This document shows, in pieces, positions 53,592 to 61,257 of a stretch of 64,000 nt of DNA. The stretch is from Amycolatopsis umgeniensis (GTDB taxonomy: Bacteria > Actinomycetota > Actinomycetes > Mycobacteriales > Pseudonocardiaceae), in contig NZ_JACHMX010000001.1 in NCBI RefSeq assembly GCF_014205155.1, forward strand, positions 3,844,001 through 3,908,000. The letters run 5' to 3'. The position numbers and the translations under genes are program-made. Below the pieces are notes generated by a model. The model searched no databases. It worked only from the letters and a program-made list of their open reading frames with translations, and was not told where the DNA came from. Position 1 is the first letter of the stretch, and the number at the start of each line of letters is the position of its first letter.

Positions 53592-54892
53592 CGCACGCTT
53601 TCCATGGCCGTCGCCTCCTCGCGGTCCGGGTCACGGGCGAGCACCACACCGATGATGGTCACCACCGCGGTCGCGAGCAAGTAGACGCCGATCGCGAGCC
53701 AGGTGTCGAAGCCGGCGAGCAGCGCCGTGAACAGCAACGGCGCGGGCGCCCCGCCGATCACCCCGGCGAGGGTGTAGGCCAGCGAGCTGCCGGTGTAGCG
53801 CAGACGCGGCGAGAACTGCTCGGTGACCAGCGCGGCCTGCGGACCGTAGAGCGCGGCGTGGATGACGAGCGCGAGCACGATGCCGATCGCCAGCATCGCG
53901 AACGAACCGCCGCTGACCATCGGGAAGAACACGAACGGCCAGATCCCGGCGGCGATGGTCGCCACCAGGTACATCCTGCGGCGCGAAATCCGGTCCGAAA
54001 GCGCGCCGAACAAGGGCATCAGCACCAGCTGGAACGCCGAACCGATCATCACCGCGGCCAGTCCGGCGCCGCGCGAGAGGCCGGTGTGCGTGGTGACGTA
54101 GGTGAGGACGAAGACGGTGAACAGCGCGTAGAGCACGTCCGGGCAGACGCGGATCAGCACGGCCGCCACCAGCGCGCGGCGTTCGGTGCGGAAGACCTCG
54201 GAGATCGGCGCCGACGAACGTTCTCCGCGCTCCTGGATCTGCTTGAAGACCGGCGTTTCCTCCAGTTTCAGGCGGATCCACAGGCCGAACACGACCAGCA
54301 CACCCGACAGCAGGAACGCGATCCGCCAGCCCCAGCTGTTGAACTGGTCCTCGGTGAGCAGCGCGGCCAATACGGCGAGGACGCCGTTCGCGAGCAGGTT
54401 GCCCGCGGGCGGGCCGATCTGCGCGGCCGATGCCCAGAACCCGCGTTTATCCGGATCCCCGAACTCACTCGACAGCAGGACGGCGCCACCCCATTCACCG
54501 CCGATGCCGACACCCTGGGCGAAGCGCAGCGCCACCAGCAGGATGGCCGCGAAGCCGCCGATGCTCTCGTAGGTGGGCAGGACACCGATGAGGAAAGTCG
54601 CGACACCGGTGAGCACGAGGGTCATGACCAGGATGCGCTTGCGGCCGAGCACGTCGCCGAGGCGGCCGAAGATGAACCCGCCGAGCGGACGGGCGAGGTA
54701 GCCGACGGCGTAGGTGGAGAACGCCGCCATCGTGCTCGCGAGCTGGTCCTCCGAGGGGAAGAAGAGCTGCCCGAAGATCGTCGCGGCCGCCACCGAGTAG
54801 GCCGCGAAGTCGTACCACTCGAGCGCTGTTCCCGAGAGGCTGGCCGCGAAGGCCTTGTGCAGCGAGCGCCGGTCACCGGCTGGTGAGGTCAT
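53588..54892 (-). CDS. MHS-family metabolite:H+ symporter (second copy)
   Basis: 434 residues from the ATG at 54892 (a GTG two codons upstream is also possible). MHS hallmarks: SLSGTALEWYDFAAYS in helix 1, FGRLGDVLGRKR between helices 2 and 3, WGGAVLLSSEFGD, IGPPAGNLLA. Similar throughout to the transporter at 45447. Downstream it is coupled to the cupin gene, and its divergent neighbour is a DUF2848 protein across a GntR-like palindrome. It should import the acid metabolised by that group. Confidence 0.9.
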   Translation of the reverse strand: MTSPAGDRRSLHKAFAASLSGTALEWYDFAAYSVAAATIFGQLFFPSEDQLASTMAAFSTYAVGYLARPLGGFIFGRLGDVLGRKRILVMTLVLTGVATFLIGVLPTYESIGGFAAILLVALRFAQGVGIGGEWGGAVLLSSEFGDPDKRGFWASAAQIGPPAGNLLANGVLAVLAALLTEDQFNSWGWRIAFLLSGVLVVFGLWIRLKLEETPVFKQIQERGERSSAPISEVFRTERRALVAAVLIRVCPDVLYALFTVFVLTYVTTHTGLSRGAGLAAVMIGSAFQLVLMPLFGALSDRISRRRMYLVATIAAGIWPFVFFPMVSGGSFAMLAIGIVLALVIHAALYGPQAALVTEQFSPRLRYTGSSLAYTLAGVIGGAPAPLLFTALLAGFDTWLAIGVYLLATAVVTIIGVVLARDPDREEATAMESVR

Positions 54893-54956
54893 GTCCACAT
54901 CCCGTCCGTCGGAGGTCCTCAACCCCGCCGGGAGGGGTTGAATTGCGGATATACTC

Positions 54957-54968
54957 CTTGTATACAAG
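54957..54968. promoter_or_regulatory. GntR-type operator palindrome
   Basis: CTTGTATACAAG, a perfect 12-bp palindrome, sits 32 bp before the DUF2848 start and 64 bp before the MHS start. TTGTATACAA-like sites are typical for FadR/VanR-subfamily GntR repressors. No GntR gene lies in the window, so the regulator must be elsewhere. Confidence 0.6.
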
Positions 54969-55000
54969 CTGTATGCGCAACCCCCAATCTCGGAGGACAG

Positions 55001-55681
55001 ATGCCTGAGCTGCGTTTCACCCTTCCCGACGGCCAGGAGCGGCGGACCGAGGTCCACACGCTGCTGAACGCCGGATACGCCGGCCGCAGCCAGGAAGACG
55101 TCGCCGCCCATGTGGCCGAACTGGCCGAACTCGGTGTCCCGGCACCCTCGGTGATCCCGGCGCTCTACCCTGTCGCGCCGTACCTGGCGAGCCAGACCGA
55201 AGAGGTCCCGGTGCAGCACGAGCGGACCTCCGGCGAGGCCGAGTGGGCCCTCGTCATCACCGGCCCCGCGCCCGAGGACGTCCTCCTGACCGCCGCCTGC
55301 GACCACACCGACCGCGCGCTCGAGGCGCACGGCGTCGCGTGGAGCAAGAACGCCGGCCCCGACGTCCTGGCCGCCAAGGCGTGGCGCCTCGTCGACGTCC
55401 AGGACCGCCTCGACGAGCTCACGCTGTCCGCCTGGGCAGGGGAAACCCTGATCCAGCAAGGAAAACTCGCGGAGCTGCTGCCGCCGTCGTACTGGCTGGA
55501 CGTCCTGCGCGAACGCGACCTGTACGCCTCGGGCACGGTGCTGATCTCGGGGACGATCCCGATGGTGCAAGGTGTCGACCAGTTCGCCGATTCCTGGCGC
55601 GTGGAACTGGGCGATCCGGCGACCGGCGAGACGATCGACCTCGCCTACACCGTGCGGCGGCTGCCCGAACCGATCGGCTGA
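55001..55681 (+). CDS. DUF2848 protein, fumarylacetoacetase-fold-like
   Basis: 226 residues from the ATG at 55001 with CGGAGGACAG upstream. Family landmarks: YAGRSQEDVAAHVAELAELGVPAPS, the VPVQHERTSGEAEWALVI block and GVAWSKNAGPDVLAAKAW. The last is a metal-site-like region shared with FAH-fold hydrolases. DUF2848 proteins have no assigned reaction that I know of. Placed with the MHS transporter and cupin behind a shared palindrome, it is likely a hydrolase or decarboxylase for an imported organic acid (inference). Its 3' end overlaps the convergent Thg1-like gene by 37 bp. Confidence 0.85.
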   Translation: MPELRFTLPDGQERRTEVHTLLNAGYAGRSQEDVAAHVAELAELGVPAPSVIPALYPVAPYLASQTEEVPVQHERTSGEAEWALVITGPAPEDVLLTAACDHTDRALEAHGVAWSKNAGPDVLAAKAWRLVDVQDRLDELTLSAWAGETLIQQGKLAELLPPSYWLDVLRERDLYASGTVLISGTIPMVQGVDQFADSWRVELGDPATGETIDLAYTVRRLPEPIG

Positions 55682-56427
55682 AGCAGCTCGCCGAGGAAGG
55701 CCCGGTACTCGGCCTTCATCGGCAGCTCGCGCTCCACGCGGACGCGGCGGCGGGTCGCGGAGACCTCGATCCCGCGCACCGGGTCGAAACCGGTGCGTTC
55801 GTAGGTCTCCCAGTACAGCCCGACGCCGCGTCGCTGCCAGGTGGGGACTTCGGCGAAATTGACGCCGTGCGCGAAGAGCAGCTCGTTCTTCTCGGCGGTG
55901 CCCGCGCCTTCGATGGCGGCTCCGGCCTCACTCGCCGATTTGCCCGCCTTGCGCAGGATCCAGTAGCACCAGCCGTTGAGCGCGCAGCGGGTCGCGTCCG
56001 CCTGGCGCCACGAGAAGTAGTCGACGACGTCGTCCGCCGTCGTGCCGAGCCAGACCCGGCCGTCGAAATGCGCGGGCACTCCGGCGGCGTGGGTGAACGC
56101 GGCCGACGCGACCCCCGCGGAGATCGACACGAGCTTCTCGACACCCCGGCCGAAGAGGTCGGTGGCGGGGTCGAGAAGGACCGAGATCTCGTCGCTTTCC
56201 GTGTAGACGTAAGGCGAGGCGAATTCCGCGAGCAAGGCGTTCGCGGTCTCGACCATGCACTCACCGAACCGGGGATCGAACGGCTTCTCGAACCGCGCTT
56301 CGGTGAACTTGGAGAATCCCCTGCCGTCGACGCGGAGCACCGTCCAGGAGCCAGGAGGCACTGTCAGGCCGTGGAACCACTCGCGTTCCCGTTGCCGCGC
56401 TTCGAAACCGCCGGACTCCACGGTCAC
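55645..56427 (-). CDS. Thg1-like tRNA 3'-5' polymerase
   Basis: 260 residues from the GTG at 56427 overlapping the kinase stop by GTGA. Thg1 catalytic core: metal Asp34 in LRVDGRGFSKFT and the pair Asp79-Glu80 in YVYTESDEISVLL, matching the D29 and D76-E77 positions of the human enzyme (known). The RRG-type and ARCALNGW regions follow. Thg1-like proteins add nucleotides to RNA 5' ends in the 3'-5' direction and repair truncated tRNA. It is co-translated with a P-loop kinase of the PNK type, which fits 5'-end repair. Confidence 0.92.
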   Translation of the reverse strand: MTVESGGFEARQREREWFHGLTVPPGSWTVLRVDGRGFSKFTEARFEKPFDPRFGECMVETANALLAEFASPYVYTESDEISVLLDPATDLFGRGVEKLVSISAGVASAAFTHAAGVPAHFDGRVWLGTTADDVVDYFSWRQADATRCALNGWCYWILRKAGKSASEAGAAIEGAGTAEKNELLFAHGVNFAEVPTWQRRGVGLYWETYERTGFDPVRGIEVSATRRRVRVERELPMKAEYRAFLGELLQPIGSGSRRTV

Positions 56428-56876
56428 CCCCGTTCCACGACGAAACCGCCCTCGCCGTCGAAAGCGACGGTGTACAGCTCGTCGAAACCGTCCTCGGCGC
56501 CAGGTCGCCTGAGGCGTTTGAGCGTCGCATACAGACCGACGTCCGGCACCCGGGTTTTCCTTTTCCTGAGCGCGTTGCGTTCCTTCGACCCGTCGAGATC
56601 GGGCGGGAACCAGTAGCCGTCGACCCGCGCGCCGTACCGCCTGGCGACTTCGATCAGCGGCGCCCATTCCGCCGGCGACGGGTTGGTGTTGTCCACGACC
56701 ACCGAACGGCCGTCTTCGAGCGCCTCGGCCAGCATCCGCAGTTGCCGGACCTGCGGACGGCGGGCGTTGGGGAAGGTGTCCTTGCTGACGTGGACGTGCG
56801 TACCCGCGAACTCCCGCCGGAAGAACGTCGTCTTCCCGGACGCCTGGAGCCCGATCAAGATCACCACTTCGGCCAC
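56424..56876 (-). CDS. P-loop polynucleotide-kinase-like protein (AAA_33)
   Basis: 150 residues. P-loop GLQASGKTT (9-17), then VHVSKDTFPNAR (a DxD-like lid of the T4 PNK type with Asp33), VVVDNTNPS, which is typical for the kinase family, and RYGARVDGYWFPPDLDGSKERNALRKR as the lid helix. The usual target is the 5'-OH of an RNA or a small molecule. Coupled to the Thg1-like gene, it probably prepares the RNA 5' end. Divergent from the VIT gene over 111 bp. Confidence 0.87.
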   Translation of the reverse strand: MAEVVILIGLQASGKTTFFRREFAGTHVHVSKDTFPNARRPQVRQLRMLAEALEDGRSVVVDNTNPSPAEWAPLIEVARRYGARVDGYWFPPDLDGSKERNALRKRKTRVPDVGLYATLKRLRRPGAEDGFDELYTVAFDGEGGFVVERG

Positions 56877-56883
56877 GCGAACA

Positions 56884-56929
56884 ACCTAGCCGACGAGTTA
56901 GGTAAGGCAATAGTCAATAAGGATTGCCT
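56884..56929. promoter_or_regulatory. Metal-regulator-type inverted repeats before the VIT gene
   Basis: Two overlapping symmetries: ACCTA (56884-56888) / TAGGT (56899-56903), and AGGCAAT (56905-56911) / ATTGCCT (56923-56929) with an 11-bp spacer. TTAGGTAAGGCAATAG also follows the first half of the IdeR/DtxR consensus TTAGGTTAGGCTAACC. They lie 58-104 bp before a metal-transporter gene, so iron or manganese control is likely (inference). Confidence 0.5.
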
Positions 56930-56987
56930 GCATTGACCGAAAAGGTTTCCTCTCGCCGATTCCCGTTCTTCGTGTTTCACTGAAACG

Positions 56988-57707
56988 GTGACCGAAACCG
57001 TATCGACCGAACATCCCCATGAACCGCACGCGGATCTCGGCGGCAAGCTGAACTGGCTGCGCGCCGGGGTCCTCGGCGCGAACGACGGGATCGTGTCGGT
57101 GGCGGGCATCGTGGTCGGCGTCGCGGGCGCGACCACCGACTCCACCGTGATCGCGACAGCGGGAATCGCGGGCCTGGTCGCCGGCGCGCTTTCCATGGCG
57201 GGCGGCGAATACGTCTCGGTGAGCACACAACGCGACACCGAACGCGCGCAGTTACGCCTGGAAAAGCGCGAACTGAAAGAGATGCCCGAAGCCGAAGAAC
57301 GGGAACTCGCGGAAATCTACGAGGCGAAGGGCCTTTCCCGGGAACTCGCCGACGAGGTCGCCCGCGAGCTGACCGAAAAGGACGCGCTGCAGGCACACGC
57401 CGAGGCCGAACTCGGCATCGATCCGGACAATCTGACCAGCCCGTGGCAGGCGGCGTGGGCGTCGCTGGTGGCGTTCACCGTCGGCGCGCTGCTGCCGCTG
57501 CTGTCGATCGCGTGGACGTCGACCTCGGCACGGGTCTGGGCGTGCGCCTCGGCGGTCGTGGTCGGGCTGGCGCTGACAGGTTTCCTCAGCGCGAAACTCG
57601 GCGACGCTCACGTCGGCCGCGCCATCGCGCGGAACGTCGGCGTCGGCGCGCTGACGATGCTGGTGACCTACTACGTCGGCGTGCTGTTCGGCGTCAGTGT
57701 CGCATAG
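56988..57707 (+). CDS. VIT1/CCC1-family iron/manganese transporter
   Basis: 239 residues from a GTG at 56988. Five membrane helices. Helix 1 has the metal-path pattern GVLGANDGIVSVAGIVVGVAGA, and the second shared block is AGLVAGALSMAGGEYVSVSTQRD (Met and Glu as in VIT1). The cytoplasmic helical domain carries clustered Glu (LEKRELKEMPEAEERELAEIYE), a probable metal reservoir. It should export or detoxify Fe2+ or Mn2+. The inverted repeats upstream hint at control by an IdeR/DtxR- or MntR-like regulator. Confidence 0.93.
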   Translation: MTETVSTEHPHEPHADLGGKLNWLRAGVLGANDGIVSVAGIVVGVAGATTDSTVIATAGIAGLVAGALSMAGGEYVSVSTQRDTERAQLRLEKRELKEMPEAEERELAEIYEAKGLSRELADEVARELTEKDALQAHAEAELGIDPDNLTSPWQAAWASLVAFTVGALLPLLSIAWTSTSARVWACASAVVVGLALTGFLSAKLGDAHVGRAIARNVGVGALTMLVTYYVGVLFGVSVA

Positions 57708-57739
57708 CTGAAGGGCCCCTTCCCCGCATGTGACGCAGC

Positions 57740-57782
57740 GAAAGGGCCCTTCACCGCGTCCTATGCGGTGAAGGGCCCTTTC
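57740..57782. terminator. 18-bp palindrome between VIT and peptide transporter genes
   Basis: Arms GAAAGGGCCCTTCACCGC (57740-57757) and its complement (57765-57782), 7-nt loop. It begins 33 bp after the VIT stop and 43 bp before the end of the convergent POT gene. A partial extra copy, GAAGGGGCCTT-like, stands just left of it. Same family as the palindromes at 4685 and 51634. Confidence 0.75.
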
Positions 57783-57824
57783 AGCACCTCCGAGGGTCGC
57801 TCGTCAGCGCGGGCGGAAGAACGT

Positions 57825-59285
57825 CTAGTGGACGCCCTTCATCAGCTTGCGGATCATCGGCGTCGCGAGCAGAAGCGCGACACCGACGACGATGGCGACA
57901 CCGCCGACGATGCTGAAGTACGGCGCTTCGTCGTCCACCGAGTAGTACTCGGCGAGCTTTCCGGACATCGCCGTGCCGAGTGAGATGGACAGGAAGTTCA
58001 GCGCCACCATCTGCGTACGGAAAGCGTCCGGCGCGAGTTTGGTCGAAAGCGAAAGGCCGACCGGCGAAAGCATCAGTTCCGCCATGGTGAACACGAACAG
58101 GATGCCCGCCAGCGCGAGCAGCGGACTGGCGTTCTTGCCGCTGCCGACCATCGGGAGGAACAGCAGGAACGCCACGCCCATGACGACCGTGCCGAGGACG
58201 AACTTGACCGGCGAAGACGGCTGCCGTGAGCCGAGTTTCGTCCAGATCGCCGCGATCACCGGCGCGAACAGGATGATGAACACCGGGTTGATCGAGTTGA
58301 CCCACGCCACCGGCATCTCCCAGCCGAAGACGGTGCGGTTCAGCCGCTCGTCGGTGTAGGCCGCGACGACGGTGAATTGTTGCTGGTACAGCGAGAAGAA
58401 CGCCGCGCTCGCGATGAACATCGGGATGAAGGAGTACACCCGGCTGCGTTCTTCGGAGGTGATCTTCTTGCTGCTGATGATCACCACGAAGTAGATCACC
58501 GAGATCACCGCGACGGTCCAGACGACGACGTCGACCAGGTTCGCCGGGTTGATCACGCCGAAGACCACGAGCAGCACGATCGCCGCGACACCGGCGACGG
58601 TGCCGAGGTAGACCAGCGGACGCTGCGAGGCGGGCAGCGGGTTGGGGATCTCGCTCGCCTTCTCGCCGAGGTTCTTGCGGCCGATCGTGTACTGGGTCAG
58701 GCCGAGCGCCATCCCGACCGCGGCCAGCCCGAAGCCGATGTGGAAGCCGAGTTCGCTCTGCGCGAGCCCGGTCAGCAGCGGTCCGACGAAACCACCGATG
58801 TTCACGCCCATGTAGAAGATCGTGAAACCGCCGTCGCGACGCTCGTCACCCTTGGCGTACAGCGTCCCGACGATGGCCGTGGCGTTGGACTTCAGCCCGC
58901 CACTGCCGACGGCGACGCAGAAGAGACCCACGGCGATGCCCGCCAGTCCGGGCAGGATCGCCAGGCTGATGTGGCCGACCATGATCAGGATCGCGCTGTA
59001 GAACAGCGTCCGTTCGGAGCCGAGCACGCGGTCCGCGACCCAGGCGCCGATCACCGCCGACAGGTAGACCATGCCGCCGTACGCGCCGACGATGCCGAGC
59101 GCGGAGGCCTTCGGCAGCGCGAGGCCGCCCTGACTGACTTCGTAGTAGAGGTAGATCGGGAGGATGCCGAGCATCCCGTAATACGAGAACCGCTCCCACA
59201 TCTCGACGCCGAAGAGGTTCGCCAGCCCTCGTGGGTGCCCGAAGAACCTCGTGTCTTGCTGGACCTCGGTAGAGGTACTCACCAT
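57825..59285 (-). CDS. Proton-dependent oligopeptide transporter (POT/PTR family)
   Basis: 486 residues; ATG at 59285 (a GTG one codon on is an alternative). The proton-coupling ExxERF motif is intact in helix 1 (E28-M-W-E31-R32-F33), followed by the family block YLSAVIGAWVADRVLGSERT and GSGGLKSNATAIVG, and FTIFYMGVNIGGFVGPLLTG. About 14 helices. Imports di- and tripeptides with H+. Faces away from nhaA with a 206-bp gap between them containing an 8-bp inverted repeat. Confidence 0.94.
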   Translation of the reverse strand: MVSTSTEVQQDTRFFGHPRGLANLFGVEMWERFSYYGMLGILPIYLYYEVSQGGLALPKASALGIVGAYGGMVYLSAVIGAWVADRVLGSERTLFYSAILIMVGHISLAILPGLAGIAVGLFCVAVGSGGLKSNATAIVGTLYAKGDERRDGGFTIFYMGVNIGGFVGPLLTGLAQSELGFHIGFGLAAVGMALGLTQYTIGRKNLGEKASEIPNPLPASQRPLVYLGTVAGVAAIVLLVVFGVINPANLVDVVVWTVAVISVIYFVVIISSKKITSEERSRVYSFIPMFIASAAFFSLYQQQFTVVAAYTDERLNRTVFGWEMPVAWVNSINPVFIILFAPVIAAIWTKLGSRQPSSPVKFVLGTVVMGVAFLLFLPMVGSGKNASPLLALAGILFVFTMAELMLSPVGLSLSTKLAPDAFRTQMVALNFLSISLGTAMSGKLAEYYSVDDEAPYFSIVGGVAIVVGVALLLATPMIRKLMKGVH

Positions 59286-59322
59286 GCCGTCCTTATCGAA
59301 GACATCGTTGTCGTTTTCCGTT

Positions 59323-59346
59323 CACATGCTAGAAGTCCAGCATGTG
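59323..59346. promoter_or_regulatory. Inverted repeat between POT and nhaA genes
   Basis: CACATGCT (59323-59330) / AGCATGTG (59339-59346), perfect 8-bp arms, 8-bp spacer. It is about 40 bp from the POT start; candidate operator for an unknown regulator. Confidence 0.4.
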
Positions 59347-59437
59347 GAACTGACACCGACATCCGGATGGATCTTGTGGCCGCTGTCATGAAGAGATGAA
59401 GTCCGCAGCTCCAGGCATTAAAATCGAGTCAAGGTGC

Positions 59438-59475
59438 GCCGGGAAGTCTGGTCGGCAACAGTATTCGTGTTGCCG
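59438..59475 (+). promoter_or_regulatory. Structured leader of nhaA, possible riboswitch-like element
   Basis: GCCGGGAAGTCTGGTCGGC at 59438-59456 is followed by the stem CGGCAACA / TGTTGCCG (59453-59460 / 59468-59475). The CGGC at 59453 can pair with GCCG at 59438 or with GCCG at 59472. The choice changes access to the ribosome site GGAGG at 59482-59486. I recall similar GGGAAGTCTGGT sequences before nhaA in Streptomyces. Ligand and class are not established. Confidence 0.5.
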
Positions 59476-59491
59476 AAAACCGGAGGATGCC

Positions 59492-60691
59492 GTGTCCGGC
59501 CCCAACCGTCCCGCGAAAGCCGTCGTCGCCGACTTCGCCCGCTATCTCCGCACCGAGACCACCGGCGGGCTGATCCTGCTCGGCGCCACCGCGATCGCCC
59601 TGCTCTGGGCGAATTCGCCCATCGACGACCTTTACCGCGCGATCCGCGATTTCCGGCTCGGCCCCGAGTTCCTCCACTTGAATCTGACGATCGGCGATTG
59701 GGCCAAAGACGGTCTGCTCGCGCTGTTCTTCTTCGTCGCGGGCCTCGAACTCAAACGCGAGCTCGTGGTCGGCGAGCTCTCCCGGTTCAAGCAGGCGATC
59801 CTTCCGGTGGTCGCCGCTATCGGCGGCATGATCGTCCCGGCGCTGGTCGCGCTCGCCGTCGGCTGGGGAGCGCCGGGCATCGAACGCGCGTGGGCCATCC
59901 CGGTCGCCACGGACATCGCGTTCGCGCTCGGCGTCCTCGCCCTGACCGCGTCGAACCTGCCGAGCAGCGCCCGGGTCTTCCTGCTCTCGCTGGCGGTGGT
60001 GGACGACCTCGGCGCGATCCTCGTCATCGCGATCCTGTTCACCGCGAAGTTCGACCTCGTCGCCGCGGGCGTCGCCGTTGTCGCTCTCGCGCTCTACGCC
60101 TACCTCCAGCACCGCCGCGTCCGCAGCGCCTGGATCTACGTGCCGCTGGCCCTGATCACCTGGGTCGCGGTGCACTCGGCGGGTATCCACGCCACCATCG
60201 CCGGCGTCGCGCTCGGCCTGCTCACGCGCGTCCGCGCCGACTCCGGCGAGGAGCACGCGCCCGCCGTCCGCCTCGAACACCGGCTGCAACCGTGGTCGGC
60301 CGCGGTCGCCGTGCCGTTGTTCGCGCTGTTCGCGGCCGGGATCAAAGTGGACGGTGAGTCGCTCGGCGCGGTGTTCACCACGGCGTTGCCGCTGGCCGTG
60401 CTGGCCGGTCTGATCGGCGGGAAACTGATCGGGATCTTCGGTGCCAGCCTGCTCGCGGTGAAGTTCAAACTGGCGGAAAAACCCAGGGGGATGGGCTGGC
60501 GGGACATCGGGGCGCTGTCGATGCTCGGCGGTGTCGGGTTCACCGTGAGCCTGCTGATCGCCGATCTCGCGCTCGACGGGGAAGCCGTCGAACTGGCGAA
60601 GGCGGCCGTGCTGATCGCCTCGGCCATCGCCTCGCTTTCGGCCGCCGCGATGCTCCTGCACCGCAGCCGGGTGCACGCGCGTGAGGATTAG
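59492..60691 (+). CDS. nhaA: Na+/H+ antiporter NhaA
   Basis: 399 residues from the GTG at 59492 (GGAGG 6 nt upstream). 12 helices. The ion-binding pair is in LAVVDDLGAIL (the D163-D164 equivalents), and the pH-sensor-like region is in ELKRELVVGELS. Blocks AIPVATDIAFALGVL and LGGVGFTVSLLIADLAL are conserved. Exports Na+ in exchange for H+. Preceded by a structured leader (59438-59475). Confidence 0.96.
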   Translation: MSGPNRPAKAVVADFARYLRTETTGGLILLGATAIALLWANSPIDDLYRAIRDFRLGPEFLHLNLTIGDWAKDGLLALFFFVAGLELKRELVVGELSRFKQAILPVVAAIGGMIVPALVALAVGWGAPGIERAWAIPVATDIAFALGVLALTASNLPSSARVFLLSLAVVDDLGAILVIAILFTAKFDLVAAGVAVVALALYAYLQHRRVRSAWIYVPLALITWVAVHSAGIHATIAGVALGLLTRVRADSGEEHAPAVRLEHRLQPWSAAVAVPLFALFAAGIKVDGESLGAVFTTALPLAVLAGLIGGKLIGIFGASLLAVKFKLAEKPRGMGWRDIGALSMLGGVGFTVSLLIADLALDGEAVELAKAAVLIASAIASLSAAAMLLHRSRVHARED

Positions 60692-60741
60692 CACGCGACA
60701 CTCGCCGGTCCGCCGCGCCCGGGATGGGGGCACATGGCACG

Positions 60742-61242
60742 ATGGCCGGTGTGAGCAGCCCCAAGCACGAACGTACCGGCCCCGACGGCGTGGGGGCCGT
60801 GCCCTACCTCCCCCTGTCGAGCGATGACGACGTGGTAGCGAGCGAGCAGTCCCTCGGGAAACTCGTCGGCGATGCCACACAGCACGTCTCGACGCTGATC
60901 CGCGCCGAGGTCGAGCTGGCCAAATCCGAGGTCGTCGCGGAGGCGAAGAAGGGCCTCAAGGGCGCCATCTTCTTCCTGGTCGCGCTGGTCGTCGGGCTGT
61001 ACAGCTCGTTCTTCTTCTTTTTCTTCCTCGGCGAGCTGCTTTCGGAGTGGCTGATGCGCTGGGCGGCGTTCGCGATCGTGTTCGGGCTGATGCTCGTCAC
61101 GACGGCGGTCGCGGGCTTCCTCGGCTACCGCAAGGTGAAGAAGATCAAGGCGCCGGAGCGCACGATCAACAGCTTCAAGGACACCGCCGCCGCGTTCAAG
61201 CCGAAGCACGAGGCCGAAGACGTGCCCGCGGATCGCGGCTGA
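60742..61242 (+). CDS. Holin-X / phage_holin_3_6 family membrane protein (Rv3669 type)
   Basis: 166 residues from the ATG at 60742; ATG at 60724 or GTG at 60751 are alternatives because no start has a clear ribosome site. An amphipathic helix (VSTLIRAEVELAKSEVVAEAKKG) precedes two transmembrane helices (GAIFFLVALVVGLYSSFFFFFFLGELL and AAFAIVFGLMLVTTAVAGFLGYRKV), then a basic tail. The arrangement is that of actinobacterial putative holin superfamily III proteins; despite the name, these are housekeeping genes. Directly followed by the EphE-like gene (15-bp gap), as in mycobacteria. Confidence 0.85.
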   Translation: MAGVSSPKHERTGPDGVGAVPYLPLSSDDDVVASEQSLGKLVGDATQHVSTLIRAEVELAKSEVVAEAKKGLKGAIFFLVALVVGLYSSFFFFFFLGELLSEWLMRWAAFAIVFGLMLVTTAVAGFLGYRKVKKIKAPERTINSFKDTAAAFKPKHEAEDVPADRG

Positions 61243-61257
61243 GAAGTCTTCGAGTCG

